Source of the DNA: an uncultured Oscillospiraceae bacterium
Lineage (GTDB): Bacteria; Bacillota; Clostridia; Oscillospirales; Oscillospiraceae
Direction: 5' to 3'
Assembly: GCA_934569045.1 (NCBI GenBank)
Contig: CAKTJX010000001.1
Span: 1-64,000 of the forward strand
DNA length: 64,000 bases
Shown: in pieces, positions 1-10,074 of the stretch
How the letters are laid out: every line of letters starts with the position of its first letter
How positions within the stretch are numbered: position 1 is the first letter of the stretch
Notes under the pieces: model-generated
Told to the model about the DNA's origin: nothing
Seen by the model: the letters and a program-made list of their open reading frames with translations, nothing else
Databases searched by the model: none
Made by a program: the position numbers and the translations under genes

Positions 1-202
<202 letters not shown>

Positions 203-231
203 GCCAATTAGAGACAAAAAACCGAAAATTT

Positions 232-270
232 CATATACCTATTTTCTATACCGACAAAAATAGGCATATA
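232..270. repeat. Imperfect inverted repeat in the nifJ-yifB intergenic region
   Basis: CCTATTTT (238-245) is complementary to AAAATAGG (257-264), and the pairing continues as ATAT with ATAT after one mismatch. It lies in a very AT-rich 259-bp gap between two divergent genes, upstream of both promoters. It could be an operator or simply a product of the skewed composition. The rest of the gap (135-393) holds only the two promoters. Confidence 0.3.
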
Positions 271-307
271 GAAATACAGATATGGGCATCAGAAAATAGA
301 ATAGGGA

Positions 308-336
308 TTGTTTTTTGTAAAAAGATCGGGTATTAT
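308..336 (+). promoter_or_regulatory. Probable sigma-A promoter of the yifB gene
   Basis: TTGTTT (308-313) and TATTAT (331-336) are separated by 17 bp, about 57 bp ahead of the ATG at 394. Confidence 0.55.
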
Positions 337-393
337 AAATAAAAATAAGGAAAAATTGCATAGCTGCTGTTTTTCCCGGAGGGAGAGAATTTT

Positions 394-1914
394 ATGATCT
401 GCAGCATCCGAACGCTGGGGGTCTCCGGCATTCATGGCGCGCCGGTCACCGCGGAGTGCTATATCTCCGGCGGCTTGCCTGCGTTTGACATTGTCGGCCT
501 GCCGGACGCCGCTGTGAAAGAGGCCCGGGAGCGGGTCCGTGCGGCGGCCAAAAGCTCCGGGCTCAAATTCCCGGTAAGCCGCATTACCGTGAATCTGGCC
601 CCTGCCAGTCAGAAAAAGGCCGGCACGCACTACGATCTGCCCATTCTTCTAAGTATTCTCTCCGCCTCCGGGGAGATTCGCCGGCCGGCCCACGACTGCG
701 CGTTTCTGGGAGAACTTGGCCTGGACGGGAATCTGCGGCCTATTTCCGGCGTTCTTCCCATGGCGCTGGCCGCCAAGCAGGCGGGCATCCGCTATCTGTT
801 TGTCCCGGCGGAGAACGCGGCGGAGGCGACCCTTGCCAGAGGACCTATGATTCTGCCCATCCATTCGGTGCGGGAGTTGGCGGATGGGCTCAACGGTCTG
901 CAAGAGCTCCCGGAGGAGCCGTTGTGGGTGCCGGAGCCCAGCCAGGAGCCCATGCCGGATTTCCAGGATGTACTGGGGCAGGAGAATGTAAAGCGGGCGC
1001 TGGAGGTGGCCGCGGCAGGCAGCCACAACGTGCTCCTCATCGGCCCGCCGGGCTCCGGAAAAAGTATGCTCAGCAAGCGCCTTCCCTCCATTCTGCCGGA
1101 CATGACCTGGGCAGAGTCATTGGAGGTCAGCCAGATCTATTCAGTGCTGGGCCTTCTGGACCGGCAGCATCCGCTTGTGACCCAGCGCCCATTCCGGGCG
1201 CCGCACCACACCGTGTCCAATGCCGGGCTGGTGGGCGGCGGCAGCAATCCCCGCCCCGGGGAAATTTCCATGGCGCACAAAGGTGTGCTGTTCCTGGATG
1301 AGCTGCCGGAGTTCCGAAAGGATTCTCTGGATCTGATGCGCCAGCCATTGGAGGACGGGAAGGTTACCATTTCCAGAGTTTCCGGTTCTGTGACCTATCC
1401 CGCGGAATTTATGATGGTCTGCGCTATGAACCCCTGCAAATGCGGCTGGTATGGAGACCCCAGCGGACGCTGCCGGTGCAGCCAGCAGTCCGTAGAAAAT
1501 TATCAGAGCCGCATCTCCGGGCCTATGCTGGACCGGATTGATATTATTGTAGAGGTGAACGCCGTAGAGTTTGAGGATCTGCGCAATCGGGCCAAGGCAG
1601 AGCCCTCCAGCGCCATCAAGCAGCGGGTCAACGCGGCACGTCAGCGTCAGATCGCCCGGTTCGGAGAAAACAGCAGTATGTGCAACGCCCGCATGGGCCC
1701 CGGAGAGATGCGTACGTACTGCGCCCTCAGCGGCGACTGTGCCACGCTGATGAAGCAGGCCTTTGAGTCCATGGGGCTGACCGCCCGAAGCTATGACCGG
1801 ATACTCCGGGTGGCCCGGACCATTGCGGATCTGGATGGCAGCGAGGAAATTCAGGTCCCCCATATCGCGGAGGCCATCCAGTACCGTGCCGTCAGCCTGG
1901 GCCGCCAGGGATAG
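394..1914 (+). CDS. YifB/ComM family Mg-chelatase-like AAA ATPase
   Basis: The 506-residue product is full length for the YifB/ComM family. The N-terminal ~170 residues form the Lon-protease-like fold seen in this family, beginning GVSGIHGAPVTAECYISGG. Walker A GPPGSGKS is near residue 216 and the Walker B region FLDELPE near 297. A four-cysteine stretch of the CAMNPCKCGW type follows around 342-362, and a C-terminal Mg-chelatase domain closes the protein. In naturally competent bacteria ComM is a hexameric helicase that drives branch migration of incoming single-stranded DNA. In Firmicutes the role is less defined, so no gene symbol is given. The ATG at 394 follows GGAGGGAG. It appears to be transcribed alone, before thiI. 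Confidence 0.92.
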   Translation: MICSIRTLGVSGIHGAPVTAECYISGGLPAFDIVGLPDAAVKEARERVRAAAKSSGLKFPVSRITVNLAPASQKKAGTHYDLPILLSILSASGEIRRPAHDCAFLGELGLDGNLRPISGVLPMALAAKQAGIRYLFVPAENAAEATLARGPMILPIHSVRELADGLNGLQELPEEPLWVPEPSQEPMPDFQDVLGQENVKRALEVAAAGSHNVLLIGPPGSGKSMLSKRLPSILPDMTWAESLEVSQIYSVLGLLDRQHPLVTQRPFRAPHHTVSNAGLVGGGSNPRPGEISMAHKGVLFLDELPEFRKDSLDLMRQPLEDGKVTISRVSGSVTYPAEFMMVCAMNPCKCGWYGDPSGRCRCSQQSVENYQSRISGPMLDRIDIIVEVNAVEFEDLRNRAKAEPSSAIKQRVNAARQRQIARFGENSSMCNARMGPGEMRTYCALSGDCATLMKQAFESMGLTARSYDRILRVARTIADLDGSEEIQVPHIAEAIQYRAVSLGRQG

Positions 1915-1925
1915 TTTTGGATTCA

Positions 1926-1953
1926 CGGCTGCCTGATTTTTGTCGGGCAGCCG
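1926..1953 (+). terminator. Weak hairpin after yifB
   Basis: CGGCTGCC (1926-1933) pairs with GGCAGCCG (1946-1953) around a T-rich loop. No T-run follows, so termination here is uncertain. Confidence 0.35.
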
Positions 1954-1971
1954 AATGCTGTTCAAAACAGC

Positions 1972-2000
1972 TTGCTTTTATCTGGAAAGTTGGATATAAT
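1972..2000 (+). promoter_or_regulatory. Probable sigma-A promoter of thiI-pncC
   Basis: TTGCTT (1972-1977) and TATAAT (1995-2000) are 17 bp apart and lie 60 bp ahead of the chosen thiI start. Confidence 0.65.
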
Positions 2001-2060
2001 GATTCAAAAATTGCGCATTCCGCGAAGTGCGGACGCGCCGGGAAAGAGAAAGGAAACCGT

Positions 2061-3251
2061 ATGAACGAAATATTTCTTTTAAAACTGGGGGAGATCATTC
2101 TCAAGGGCTCCAATAAGCGGCAGTTTGAGAATAAGCTGCGGCAGAATATCCGCCGGAGAATGAAGCCCTACGGAAATTTTGATGTATACATTCTCCAGTC
2201 CACTGTCTATGTGGAGCCCCAGGATGATCAGGCAGATGTGGAAGGGGCCTGGGAGGCTTGCAAGAGCGTGTTCGGCGTCAACAGCATCTGCCGCTGCCGT
2301 CCCTGTGAGAAAAATATGGATGCCGTCTTCGAGGCGGTCGAGGCCTATCTGGGGGATGACCTGGACTGCGCCGAGTCCTTCAAGGTGGAGTCTAAGCGCT
2401 CTGACAAGCAGTTCCCTATGAGCTCCATTGCCATTTCTCAGGAAATTGGTGGCCGTCTGGCAGAGGCGCACCCCAGCTGCCGGGTGGACGTGCACCATCC
2501 TGCCTATACGGTCTATGTAGAGGTGCGGGATCTGTCCGCCTATGTCCATGGGCCGGCGCTGCCCGGTGCAGGCGGTCTGCCCACCGGCGTTGGCGGACGA
2601 GCCATGTGCCTGCTGTCCGGCGGCATCGACTCTCCCGTCTCCGCCTATATGATGGCGAAACGGGGCGTGGAAATTGAGTCTGTCCACTTCTTCTCCTATC
2701 CCTATACCTCTCAGCTGGCAAAGGACAAGGTTCTGGAGCTGGCTAGGCTGGTCACCCGCTACAGCGGCAAGATGACGGTGAATATTGTCTCCTTCACGGA
2801 GATTCAGGAGGCTATCCGGGACAACTGCCCGGAGGAGTTCTTTACGCTGATCATGCGCCGGTTTATGATGGATATTGCTCAGCGCCTGGCCCGGGAGGAT
2901 GGCTGCGGCGCGCTGGTCACCGGTGAAAACCTGGGGCAGGTGGCATCCCAGACCATGGAGGCCATGACCGTCACCGGTGCGGTGGTGGACATGCCCATTT
3001 TCATGCCCCTGGTCGGCATGGACAAGGAGGAGATCATCACCATCGCCCGAAAGATCGGCACCCTGGAAACCTCCATTCTGCCCTATGAGGACTGCTGCAC
3101 CGTCTTTACCCCCAAGCATCCCAAAACAAAGCCCACCCTTGGGCAGGTGCTCCACGCGGAGCGGAAACTGGACCGGGAGGCCCTGATTGCCCGCGCTCTG
3201 GAAAGCGTGGAAAAGGTGAAGGTGGCTTACCATGATGACCCTCTGCTGTGA
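2061..3251 (+). CDS. thiI: tRNA 4-thiouridine synthetase ThiI
   Basis: The 396-residue protein adenylates and thiolates U8 of tRNA using a cysteine desulfurase-derived persulfide; in some bacteria it also serves thiamine thiazole synthesis. It has the N-terminal ferredoxin-like segment beginning MNEIFLLKLGEIILKG, a THUMP domain (about 60-165), and a PP-loop ATP pyrophosphatase domain with SGGIDSPV near residue 186. There is no C-terminal rhodanese domain, as is usual in Firmicutes. The frame stays open upstream to 1917, but the ATG at 2061 has an AAAGG ribosome site and matches the family N-terminus. The last 20 bases overlap the next gene, suggesting translational coupling. Confidence 0.93.
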   Translation: MNEIFLLKLGEIILKGSNKRQFENKLRQNIRRRMKPYGNFDVYILQSTVYVEPQDDQADVEGAWEACKSVFGVNSICRCRPCEKNMDAVFEAVEAYLGDDLDCAESFKVESKRSDKQFPMSSIAISQEIGGRLAEAHPSCRVDVHHPAYTVYVEVRDLSAYVHGPALPGAGGLPTGVGGRAMCLLSGGIDSPVSAYMMAKRGVEIESVHFFSYPYTSQLAKDKVLELARLVTRYSGKMTVNIVSFTEIQEAIRDNCPEEFFTLIMRRFMMDIAQRLAREDGCGALVTGENLGQVASQTMEAMTVTGAVVDMPIFMPLVGMDKEEIITIARKIGTLETSILPYEDCCTVFTPKHPKTKPTLGQVLHAERKLDREALIARALESVEKVKVAYHDDPLL

Positions 3252-3693
3252 GGTGCTGAAGGCCCTGAAAGGCAAGACTCTGGTCACGGCCGAAAGCTGC
3301 ACCGGCGGCGGTATCGGCGCGGCTCTGACCGCTGTGCCCGGAAGCTCTGAAATCTACAAGGGCGGCATCATCAGCTACACCAATTGGGTAAAACACAACC
3401 TGCTGGATGTGGATCAGGGCCTTCTGGACCACGTCGGCGCGGTTTCCGCGCCAGTGGCAGAGGCTATGGCGGAGGGGGCCAGAAAGGCCCTGGAAGCGGA
3501 TATCGCTGTTTCCGTCACGGGCCTGGCGGGTCCCGGCGGCGATGAATTCGGCAATCCGGTGGGCCTGATTTTTATCGGCTACAGTGATGCGAAGAAAACT
3601 ATATCCAAAAAATTTCTGTTCTCCGGTGACCGGGAGCAGATTCGCCAATGCGCCATTCAGGCGGCATTGACCCTAGTTCTGGAGAATGCCTAA
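3232..3693 (+). CDS. pncC: CinA C-terminal-domain protein, NMN amidase
   Basis: The 153-residue product is a stand-alone CinA C-terminal domain, with the family motif TAESCTGGG at residues 19-27 and the later block VTGLAGPGGDE. Enzymes of this type deamidate nicotinamide mononucleotide in pyridine nucleotide salvage. The usual N-terminal molybdopterin-binding-like half of CinA is absent, so this is the short PncC form. It overlaps thiI by 20 bases and a second ATG sits at 3235. A strong hairpin follows the stop. The family is clear; the exact substrate is inferred from it. Confidence 0.88.
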   Translation: MMTLCCEVLKALKGKTLVTAESCTGGGIGAALTAVPGSSEIYKGGIISYTNWVKHNLLDVDQGLLDHVGAVSAPVAEAMAEGARKALEADIAVSVTGLAGPGGDEFGNPVGLIFIGYSDAKKTISKKFLFSGDREQIRQCAIQAALTLVLENA

Positions 3694-3704
3694 AAAGCAT
3701 AGAG

Positions 3705-3737
3705 GAGCGCCCCGGCTTTTGATTGGCCGGGGCGCTC
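3705..3737. terminator. Bidirectional terminator between pncC and the LRR gene
   Basis: GAGCGCCCCGGC (3705-3716) pairs perfectly with GCCGGGGCGCTC (3726-3737) around nine bases. The two flanking genes converge here. The minus strand has a CTTTTTA tail and the plus strand a looser ATCATTTT tail. Confidence 0.8.
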
Positions 3738-3748
3738 GCTGTATCATT

Positions 3749-5485
3749 TTACCCTTCGTCGTCCTCGATCTGGGTGGGATCGTAGTTCACCAGAATATCG
3801 TGCTCGGTCAGCGCCGAAACATCGGGGATGACATTGCCATAGACATTGACCTGTACAAGATGGTAGCATTCCGCCAGCGCGTCAACGCTTGTGATCTTGT
3901 TATAGTCCATGTATACGTAGGCGATATTCGGCATTTTCCCGATGCTGTCAATGGACTCCAGTGCATTGTAGGAGCCATCAATCACCTGCATGGCGCTGTT
4001 GGAGGCAAACTCCGGCAGCTCGGAAACGCTGTTATAGGAGAAGTCCAGCTTCTCTAATGTGCTGATTCCGGTCAGGGCGGACAGATCCTCAATGCTGTTG
4101 TTTGAGATCGTCAGGGCCTTCAGAGAGGCGCAGCCGGACAAACCGGACAAATCGCTGATGCCGTTGTAGTCCAGGTTCAGCTCCGTCAGCAGGGGCAGGG
4201 AAGAGGCCGTGCTCACATCATTGATCTGGTTGTTCGAGGCGTTCAGCGTTTCCAGCCGGATGCAGCCGGACAGCGGCGCGATGCTGGCCAGCGCGTTATA
4301 GGACACATCCAGCGTGGTGAGCTTGCCCAATGTCCCAACGATGGTCAGATCGGTAATGGCGTTGTGCTGGGCGTGGAGCTGCTCCAGATTCGATAGGCTG
4401 GACAGCGCGTCCAGATTCCGAATGGTGTTGCTGCTGATATCCAGGCTTTCCAGCCCAACCGCGGCGTTCAGCCCGGACAGGCTGCTGAGACCGCAGCCGG
4501 AGAGGACCAGCTCCTTCAGCTGGGGCAGCGCCGCAACGGTTGCAATGCTCTCCGCCGGGAACCGGCAGCTGGAAAGATCCAGCTTTTTCAGATGGGTCAA
4601 CTGGGAGAAGTCCTGCAGATTGGACATATTCCGCCCGTTGACGGTCAAGGTTTCCAGGAAGGTCAGGTAGCTCAGATCCTCCAGCGTCCGGGCATCGGCG
4701 GGGACGGTAAACTCCGTAATCTGCCACAGATCGTTGGTGTAGAGCACATGATCCTGCTCCAGGCCCAGGCTGTCCCGAACGGCCTTCTCCATAGAGGCGT
4801 CCATGAAGATGGCTGGTTCAATCACGCCGCCGATGGTATAGCCGAGAACCGTCACCGGGCTCACAAGGCCATTTTCGCCAACGCTGATGGCGTAAATCTG
4901 GGTCTCGCCCAGAGACAGGGCAATGGGCTCCGCGTAGGGCGCGTCCGCAATGGAGGGGTAGTCCCCGTCCGTCGTATAGTAAATGGTGCCGGAAGAGGTG
5001 CTCAGCGTGATGCTGATATACTGGCTGTAGTAGCCGGATTCATAGTCAGCGGTGGGCGCGGTGGGGCGCAGCTCCTCCAGCTGCTGCCGGATGGTGGGAT
5101 CTGTGATATTGGCCAGCATGGACACGGCATCCAGCAGCTTGTCCTGCTCGACATAGGTCTTGCACAGGGCCATATACAGCTCCTTAGTGGCACCCGCCCG
5201 GATGGCCTTGGAAAGTGTCACTTCCGCTTTCGTATAGTTGCCGGAGGCCTTGTACTGATTGGCCAGCTCGATGGCTACATTCTCATCCTGACCGGAATAG
5301 TTGTAAGCCAGATTGTAAAACCAGGAGGAGAGGGCGTTATTTCCCTTTAGGTCGTTGTTTCGAGCCTGCTGTAGCAGCATATCCCGGGTAAAGTTCCGGT
5401 CATAGACAAACAGATACCATCCGATGCTGATAACCAGGACACACACCAGCAGCAGCGGCACCAGAATGTGGATCAACTTTTTCAT
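3749..5485 (-). CDS. Membrane-anchored leucine-rich-repeat protein with chitobiase-like domain
   Basis: The 578-residue product starts with two lysines and a hydrophobic segment (about 5-27), so it is either anchored in the membrane or secreted by an uncleaved signal. Residues 35-135 look like helical TPR-type repeats (NNALSSWFYNLAYNYSG, YTKAEVTLSKAI). Residues about 145-215 resemble the small beta domain seen at the C-terminus of chitobiase (SGTIYYTTDGDYPS). From about 270 to 565 there are LRRs of the L-x-x-L-x-L-x-x-N type, such as LESLDISSNTIRNLDALSSL. The acidic tail ends the chain. It probably displays a binding surface outside the membrane, but the ligand is unknown. It has its own sigma-A promoter. 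Confidence 0.8.
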   Translation of the reverse strand: MKKLIHILVPLLLVCVLVISIGWYLFVYDRNFTRDMLLQQARNNDLKGNNALSSWFYNLAYNYSGQDENVAIELANQYKASGNYTKAEVTLSKAIRAGATKELYMALCKTYVEQDKLLDAVSMLANITDPTIRQQLEELRPTAPTADYESGYYSQYISITLSTSSGTIYYTTDGDYPSIADAPYAEPIALSLGETQIYAISVGENGLVSPVTVLGYTIGGVIEPAIFMDASMEKAVRDSLGLEQDHVLYTNDLWQITEFTVPADARTLEDLSYLTFLETLTVNGRNMSNLQDFSQLTHLKKLDLSSCRFPAESIATVAALPQLKELVLSGCGLSSLSGLNAAVGLESLDISSNTIRNLDALSSLSNLEQLHAQHNAITDLTIVGTLGKLTTLDVSYNALASIAPLSGCIRLETLNASNNQINDVSTASSLPLLTELNLDYNGISDLSGLSGCASLKALTISNNSIEDLSALTGISTLEKLDFSYNSVSELPEFASNSAMQVIDGSYNALESIDSIGKMPNIAYVYMDYNKITSVDALAECYHLVQVNVYGNVIPDVSALTEHDILVNYDPTQIEDDEG

Positions 5486-5520
5486 ATTAAAAGCTCCAAT
5501 CTTCGGGAATCTTACCGGTG

Positions 5521-5549
5521 ATTATACAACATTTCAATAAATCTGTCAA
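5521..5549 (-). promoter_or_regulatory. Sigma-A promoter of the LRR gene
   Basis: On the minus strand TTGACA (5544-5549) and TATAAT (5521-5526) are both perfect and 17 bp apart, 36 bp upstream of the LRR start. The LRR gene is therefore unlikely to depend on tex readthrough. Confidence 0.85.
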
Positions 5550-5582
5550 GTACGCCAGTTTTCTCCGGGAATGGCGGATTTT

Positions 5583-7715
<2,133 letters not shown>

Positions 7716-7745
7716 AAGAAATCTCCTTTGCGTATGATTTTTCCC

Positions 7746-7773
7746 ATTCTATCACAAATTTCCGAAAATGCAA
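7746..7773 (-). promoter_or_regulatory. Probable promoter of tex
   Basis: On the minus strand TTGCAT (7768-7773) and TAGAAT (7746-7751) are 16 bp apart, about 31 bp from the tex start. Confidence 0.6.
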
Positions 7774-7805
7774 CGAAGAAATCCCCGGAGGCTCCGGAGA
7801 AACGG

Positions 7806-7834
7806 TTGCAAATTGCGGGAAAGAATGCTAAAAT
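7806..7834 (+). promoter_or_regulatory. Probable promoter of the DEAD-box/DprA-like pair
   Basis: TTGCAA (7806-7811) and TAAAAT (7829-7834) are 17 bp apart, 37 bp ahead of the helicase start and divergent from the tex promoter. Confidence 0.65.
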
Positions 7835-7870
7835 AGCGTAGATTGACTGAATCGAAAAGGAAATGAAACT

Positions 7871-9061
7871 ATGGAAGAAAGCAACATTACATTTGAAAGT
7901 CTGGGCCTGTCGGAGGCCATGCTGAAGGCGCTGGAAAAGAAGGGCTACGGCTATCCCACCACCATCCAGGCCGAGGCCATCCCATATTTTTTGCAGTGGC
8001 GGGATGTGATTGCCAAGGCTCCCACCGGCACCGGCAAGACCTTTGCCTTCGGAATCCCCATGATTGAGCATATTGATCCCAGCAGCGAGGATGTACAGGG
8101 GTTGATTCTGGCTCCCACCCGGGAGCTGGCGATCCAGATTGGTGACGAGCTCCGGGGCCTGCTGACATATTACCAGAATATCCGGGTAGCGGTGCTTTAC
8201 GGCGGCGCGGGGATCGGCAGCCAGATCAAGGCCATGGAAAAGAAGCCCCAGATTGTGGTGGCGACCCCCGGCCGCCTCATGGACCACTATAACCGGAAGA
8301 CCATCCGCCTGGATAAAATTCAGACGGTCGTCCTGGATGAAGCGGACCGGATGCTGGATATGGGCTTTTTCAAAGATGTGACCCGGATTATTGAAAAGGT
8401 CAAAAACCGGAAGAACCTGGGCCTGTTTTCCGCGACCATTTCTCAGGAGGTCATGACCGTCTCCTGGATGTACCAGCGGGACGAGGTGGAGATCACGGTA
8501 GAGCCCAAGCAGGAGGATCGCCCGGACATTGACCAGTACAGCCTGACCTGCACCCCTCTGGAAAAGGCGGAAACCACCCTGCGGCTGATCCGCAGCCAGG
8601 GCTATGAGCGGGTAATGGTATTCTGCAATACAAAGCATATGTGCCAGCGGCTGTGCGATGACTTCCAGCGGGCAGGCCTGGACTGCGAGTGCCTCCACGG
8701 CGATATCCGCCAGCAGCAGCGGGAGAAGACCATGCAGCGCTACCGCTCCGGCAAGCTCCCTGTGCTGATTGCCACAGATGTGGCCTCCCGCGGGATCGAT
8801 GTGGACGATGTGGACTGCGTGATCAACTTTGACGTGCCGGAAGAAAACGAGTACTATGTCCACCGCATCGGCCGTACCGGCCGCGCCAAGCGGAAGGGCA
8901 TTGCCTGGAGCATCATCGGCAACTTCCCCGAGAAGGCAAAGCTGGATGAAATCGCCAAATTCTCCAATTACACCATTCAGTCCATGCTGCTGTCCGCGGA
9001 CGGCCAGCTGACCAAAGAGGAGGTCAAAGCGCCTCCCGCCCTCAAACGGAGATTCCACTGA
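7871..9061 (+). CDS. DEAD-box ATP-dependent RNA helicase
   Basis: The 396-residue protein is a minimal DEAD-box helicase core with almost no tail, so it lacks the RNA-binding C-terminal domain of DbpA or CsdA types. The Q motif region precedes Walker A APTGTGKT (about residue 50). It is followed by PTRELAIQ, the DEAD box in VVLDEADRMLDMGF, SAT in LFSATIS, and motifs V and VI in ATDVASRGIDV and HRIGRTGR. It would unwind or remodel RNA in the cytoplasm, for example in ribosome assembly or cold adaptation. Its TGA overlaps the ATG of the DprA-like gene by one base, so the two are translationally coupled. Confidence 0.93.
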   Translation: MEESNITFESLGLSEAMLKALEKKGYGYPTTIQAEAIPYFLQWRDVIAKAPTGTGKTFAFGIPMIEHIDPSSEDVQGLILAPTRELAIQIGDELRGLLTYYQNIRVAVLYGGAGIGSQIKAMEKKPQIVVATPGRLMDHYNRKTIRLDKIQTVVLDEADRMLDMGFFKDVTRIIEKVKNRKNLGLFSATISQEVMTVSWMYQRDEVEITVEPKQEDRPDIDQYSLTCTPLEKAETTLRLIRSQGYERVMVFCNTKHMCQRLCDDFQRAGLDCECLHGDIRQQQREKTMQRYRSGKLPVLIATDVASRGIDVDDVDCVINFDVPEENEYYVHRIGRTGRAKRKGIAWSIIGNFPEKAKLDEIAKFSNYTIQSMLLSADGQLTKEEVKAPPALKRRFH

Positions 9062-9954
9062 TGGAGCATTGGGGCTTTCTCCTGCTGTGCAGCCATTTGG
9101 GAAATCCGCAGCGCAGGCCCTTGACAACCGCGCAGCTGCGGACCCTGTCCCAGCGGGTGCTCTCCGGCAGCCCATTGGAGGAGGCGCGGGAGCTGTCAGA
9201 AAAGGATCTGCTGGCCCTTGGCTATTCCGGTGCCTTCAGTCAGCAGATTTTAGAGCTTTTGGCGGATCAGGCCCTGCTGGAGCGATATCTGCAAAAAGCC
9301 AAGGCACGCCGGTGCACTCCGCTGGCTCGGAATATGCCGCAATATCCCGCCGTCGTGCGGCGAAAGCTGGGCAGTGAGAGCCCAGGATGCCTTTGGGCCA
9401 AGGGGGATCTTTCTCTGCTGGAAAAGCCCATGGTTTCCCTGGTTGGCTGCCGGGAACTGCTGCCGGAAAACCGCGCCTTTGCTGAGGAGGCGGGCCGTCA
9501 GGCCGCCCGCCAGGGCTTTGTGCTGGTATCCGGCAACGCGACGGGTGCCGACCAGGCTGCCCAGGAAAGCTGCCTGGCAAACGGCGGGCGGGTCATCAGC
9601 GTGGTCCCCGATGCGCTGCACAGCCATCTGGAGCGGCCCAATCTGCTCTACCTCAGCGAAGAGGATTACGATGCCCCCTTTTCTTCGCTCCGGGCTCTGC
9701 GGCGGAATCGGATTATCCACACGATGGGCAGCCTGGTATTTGTAGCACAGTGCCGAGAGGAACATGGCGGCACTTGGAACGGCACCACGCAGAATCTCCG
9801 ATCCCATTGGACCCCGGTCTATGCGTTTCAGGATGGAAGCCCGGGGGCGGAGGCCCTGGAGCGGCAGGGTGCCGAATGCATCGGGAGAGAAAGTCTTTCC
9901 AATTTCGCGTCACTCCCGTCCGCCAGACAGTCAGAAATTGGAAATATTCTGTGA
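9061..9954 (+). CDS. DprA-like Rossmann (SLOG) protein
   Basis: The 297-residue product resembles the Rossmann core of DprA/Smf. Visible features are VSLVGCRELLPENRAFAEEA, the glycine-rich VLVSGNATGADQAAQ, the block LRALRRNRIIHTMG that matches the RNRII motif, and GGTWNGT near the end. DprA loads RecA on incoming DNA in competent cells. This copy is shorter than typical DprA, has a divergent nucleotide-site sequence (GCR and GNATGAD rather than GSR and GLAxGID), and lacks a clear winged-helix tail. It may therefore not be the true DprA. Coupling to an RNA helicase is unusual context for a competence gene. Confidence 0.7.
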   Translation: MEHWGFLLLCSHLGNPQRRPLTTAQLRTLSQRVLSGSPLEEARELSEKDLLALGYSGAFSQQILELLADQALLERYLQKAKARRCTPLARNMPQYPAVVRRKLGSESPGCLWAKGDLSLLEKPMVSLVGCRELLPENRAFAEEAGRQAARQGFVLVSGNATGADQAAQESCLANGGRVISVVPDALHSHLERPNLLYLSEEDYDAPFSSLRALRRNRIIHTMGSLVFVAQCREEHGGTWNGTTQNLRSHWTPVYAFQDGSPGAEALERQGAECIGRESLSNFASLPSARQSEIGNIL

Positions 9955-9964
9955 AAATTTCCAA
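9938..9964. repeat. Inverted repeat upstream of the G3E GTPase promoter
   Basis: TTGGAAAT (9938-9945) and ATTTCCAA (9957-9964) form perfect 8-bp arms around 11 bases, spanning the end of the DprA-like gene and ending just before the next promoter. It could be an operator for a metal-responsive repressor or a weak terminator; it does not match the Bacillus Zur box I know. Confidence 0.35.
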
Positions 9965-9970
9965 CTGACC

Positions 9971-9999
9971 TGGATTTTTGGGGCCGTCTGTGCTATACT
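9971..9999 (+). promoter_or_regulatory. Extended -10 promoter of the two COG0523-type genes
   Basis: TGCTATACT (9991-9999) is an extended -10 (TGn plus TATACT), with a weak TGGATT (9971-9976) 17 bp upstream. Confidence 0.6.
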
Positions 10000-10019
10000 A
10001 GTAAGGTATGTGTTTATCC

Positions 10020-10043
10020 GCGCCGTTTCTTCGGGAACGGCGC
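10020..10043 (+). other. Hairpin in the 5' leader of the G3E GTPase gene
   Basis: GCGCCGTT (10020-10027) pairs with AACGGCGC (10036-10043) around TCTTCGGG, shortly before the ribosome site. No T-run follows, so it is a leader stem, possibly stabilising the mRNA. Confidence 0.4.
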
Positions 10044-10074
10044 TGTAGGAATTTCAATTGGAAGGTGTATATTT

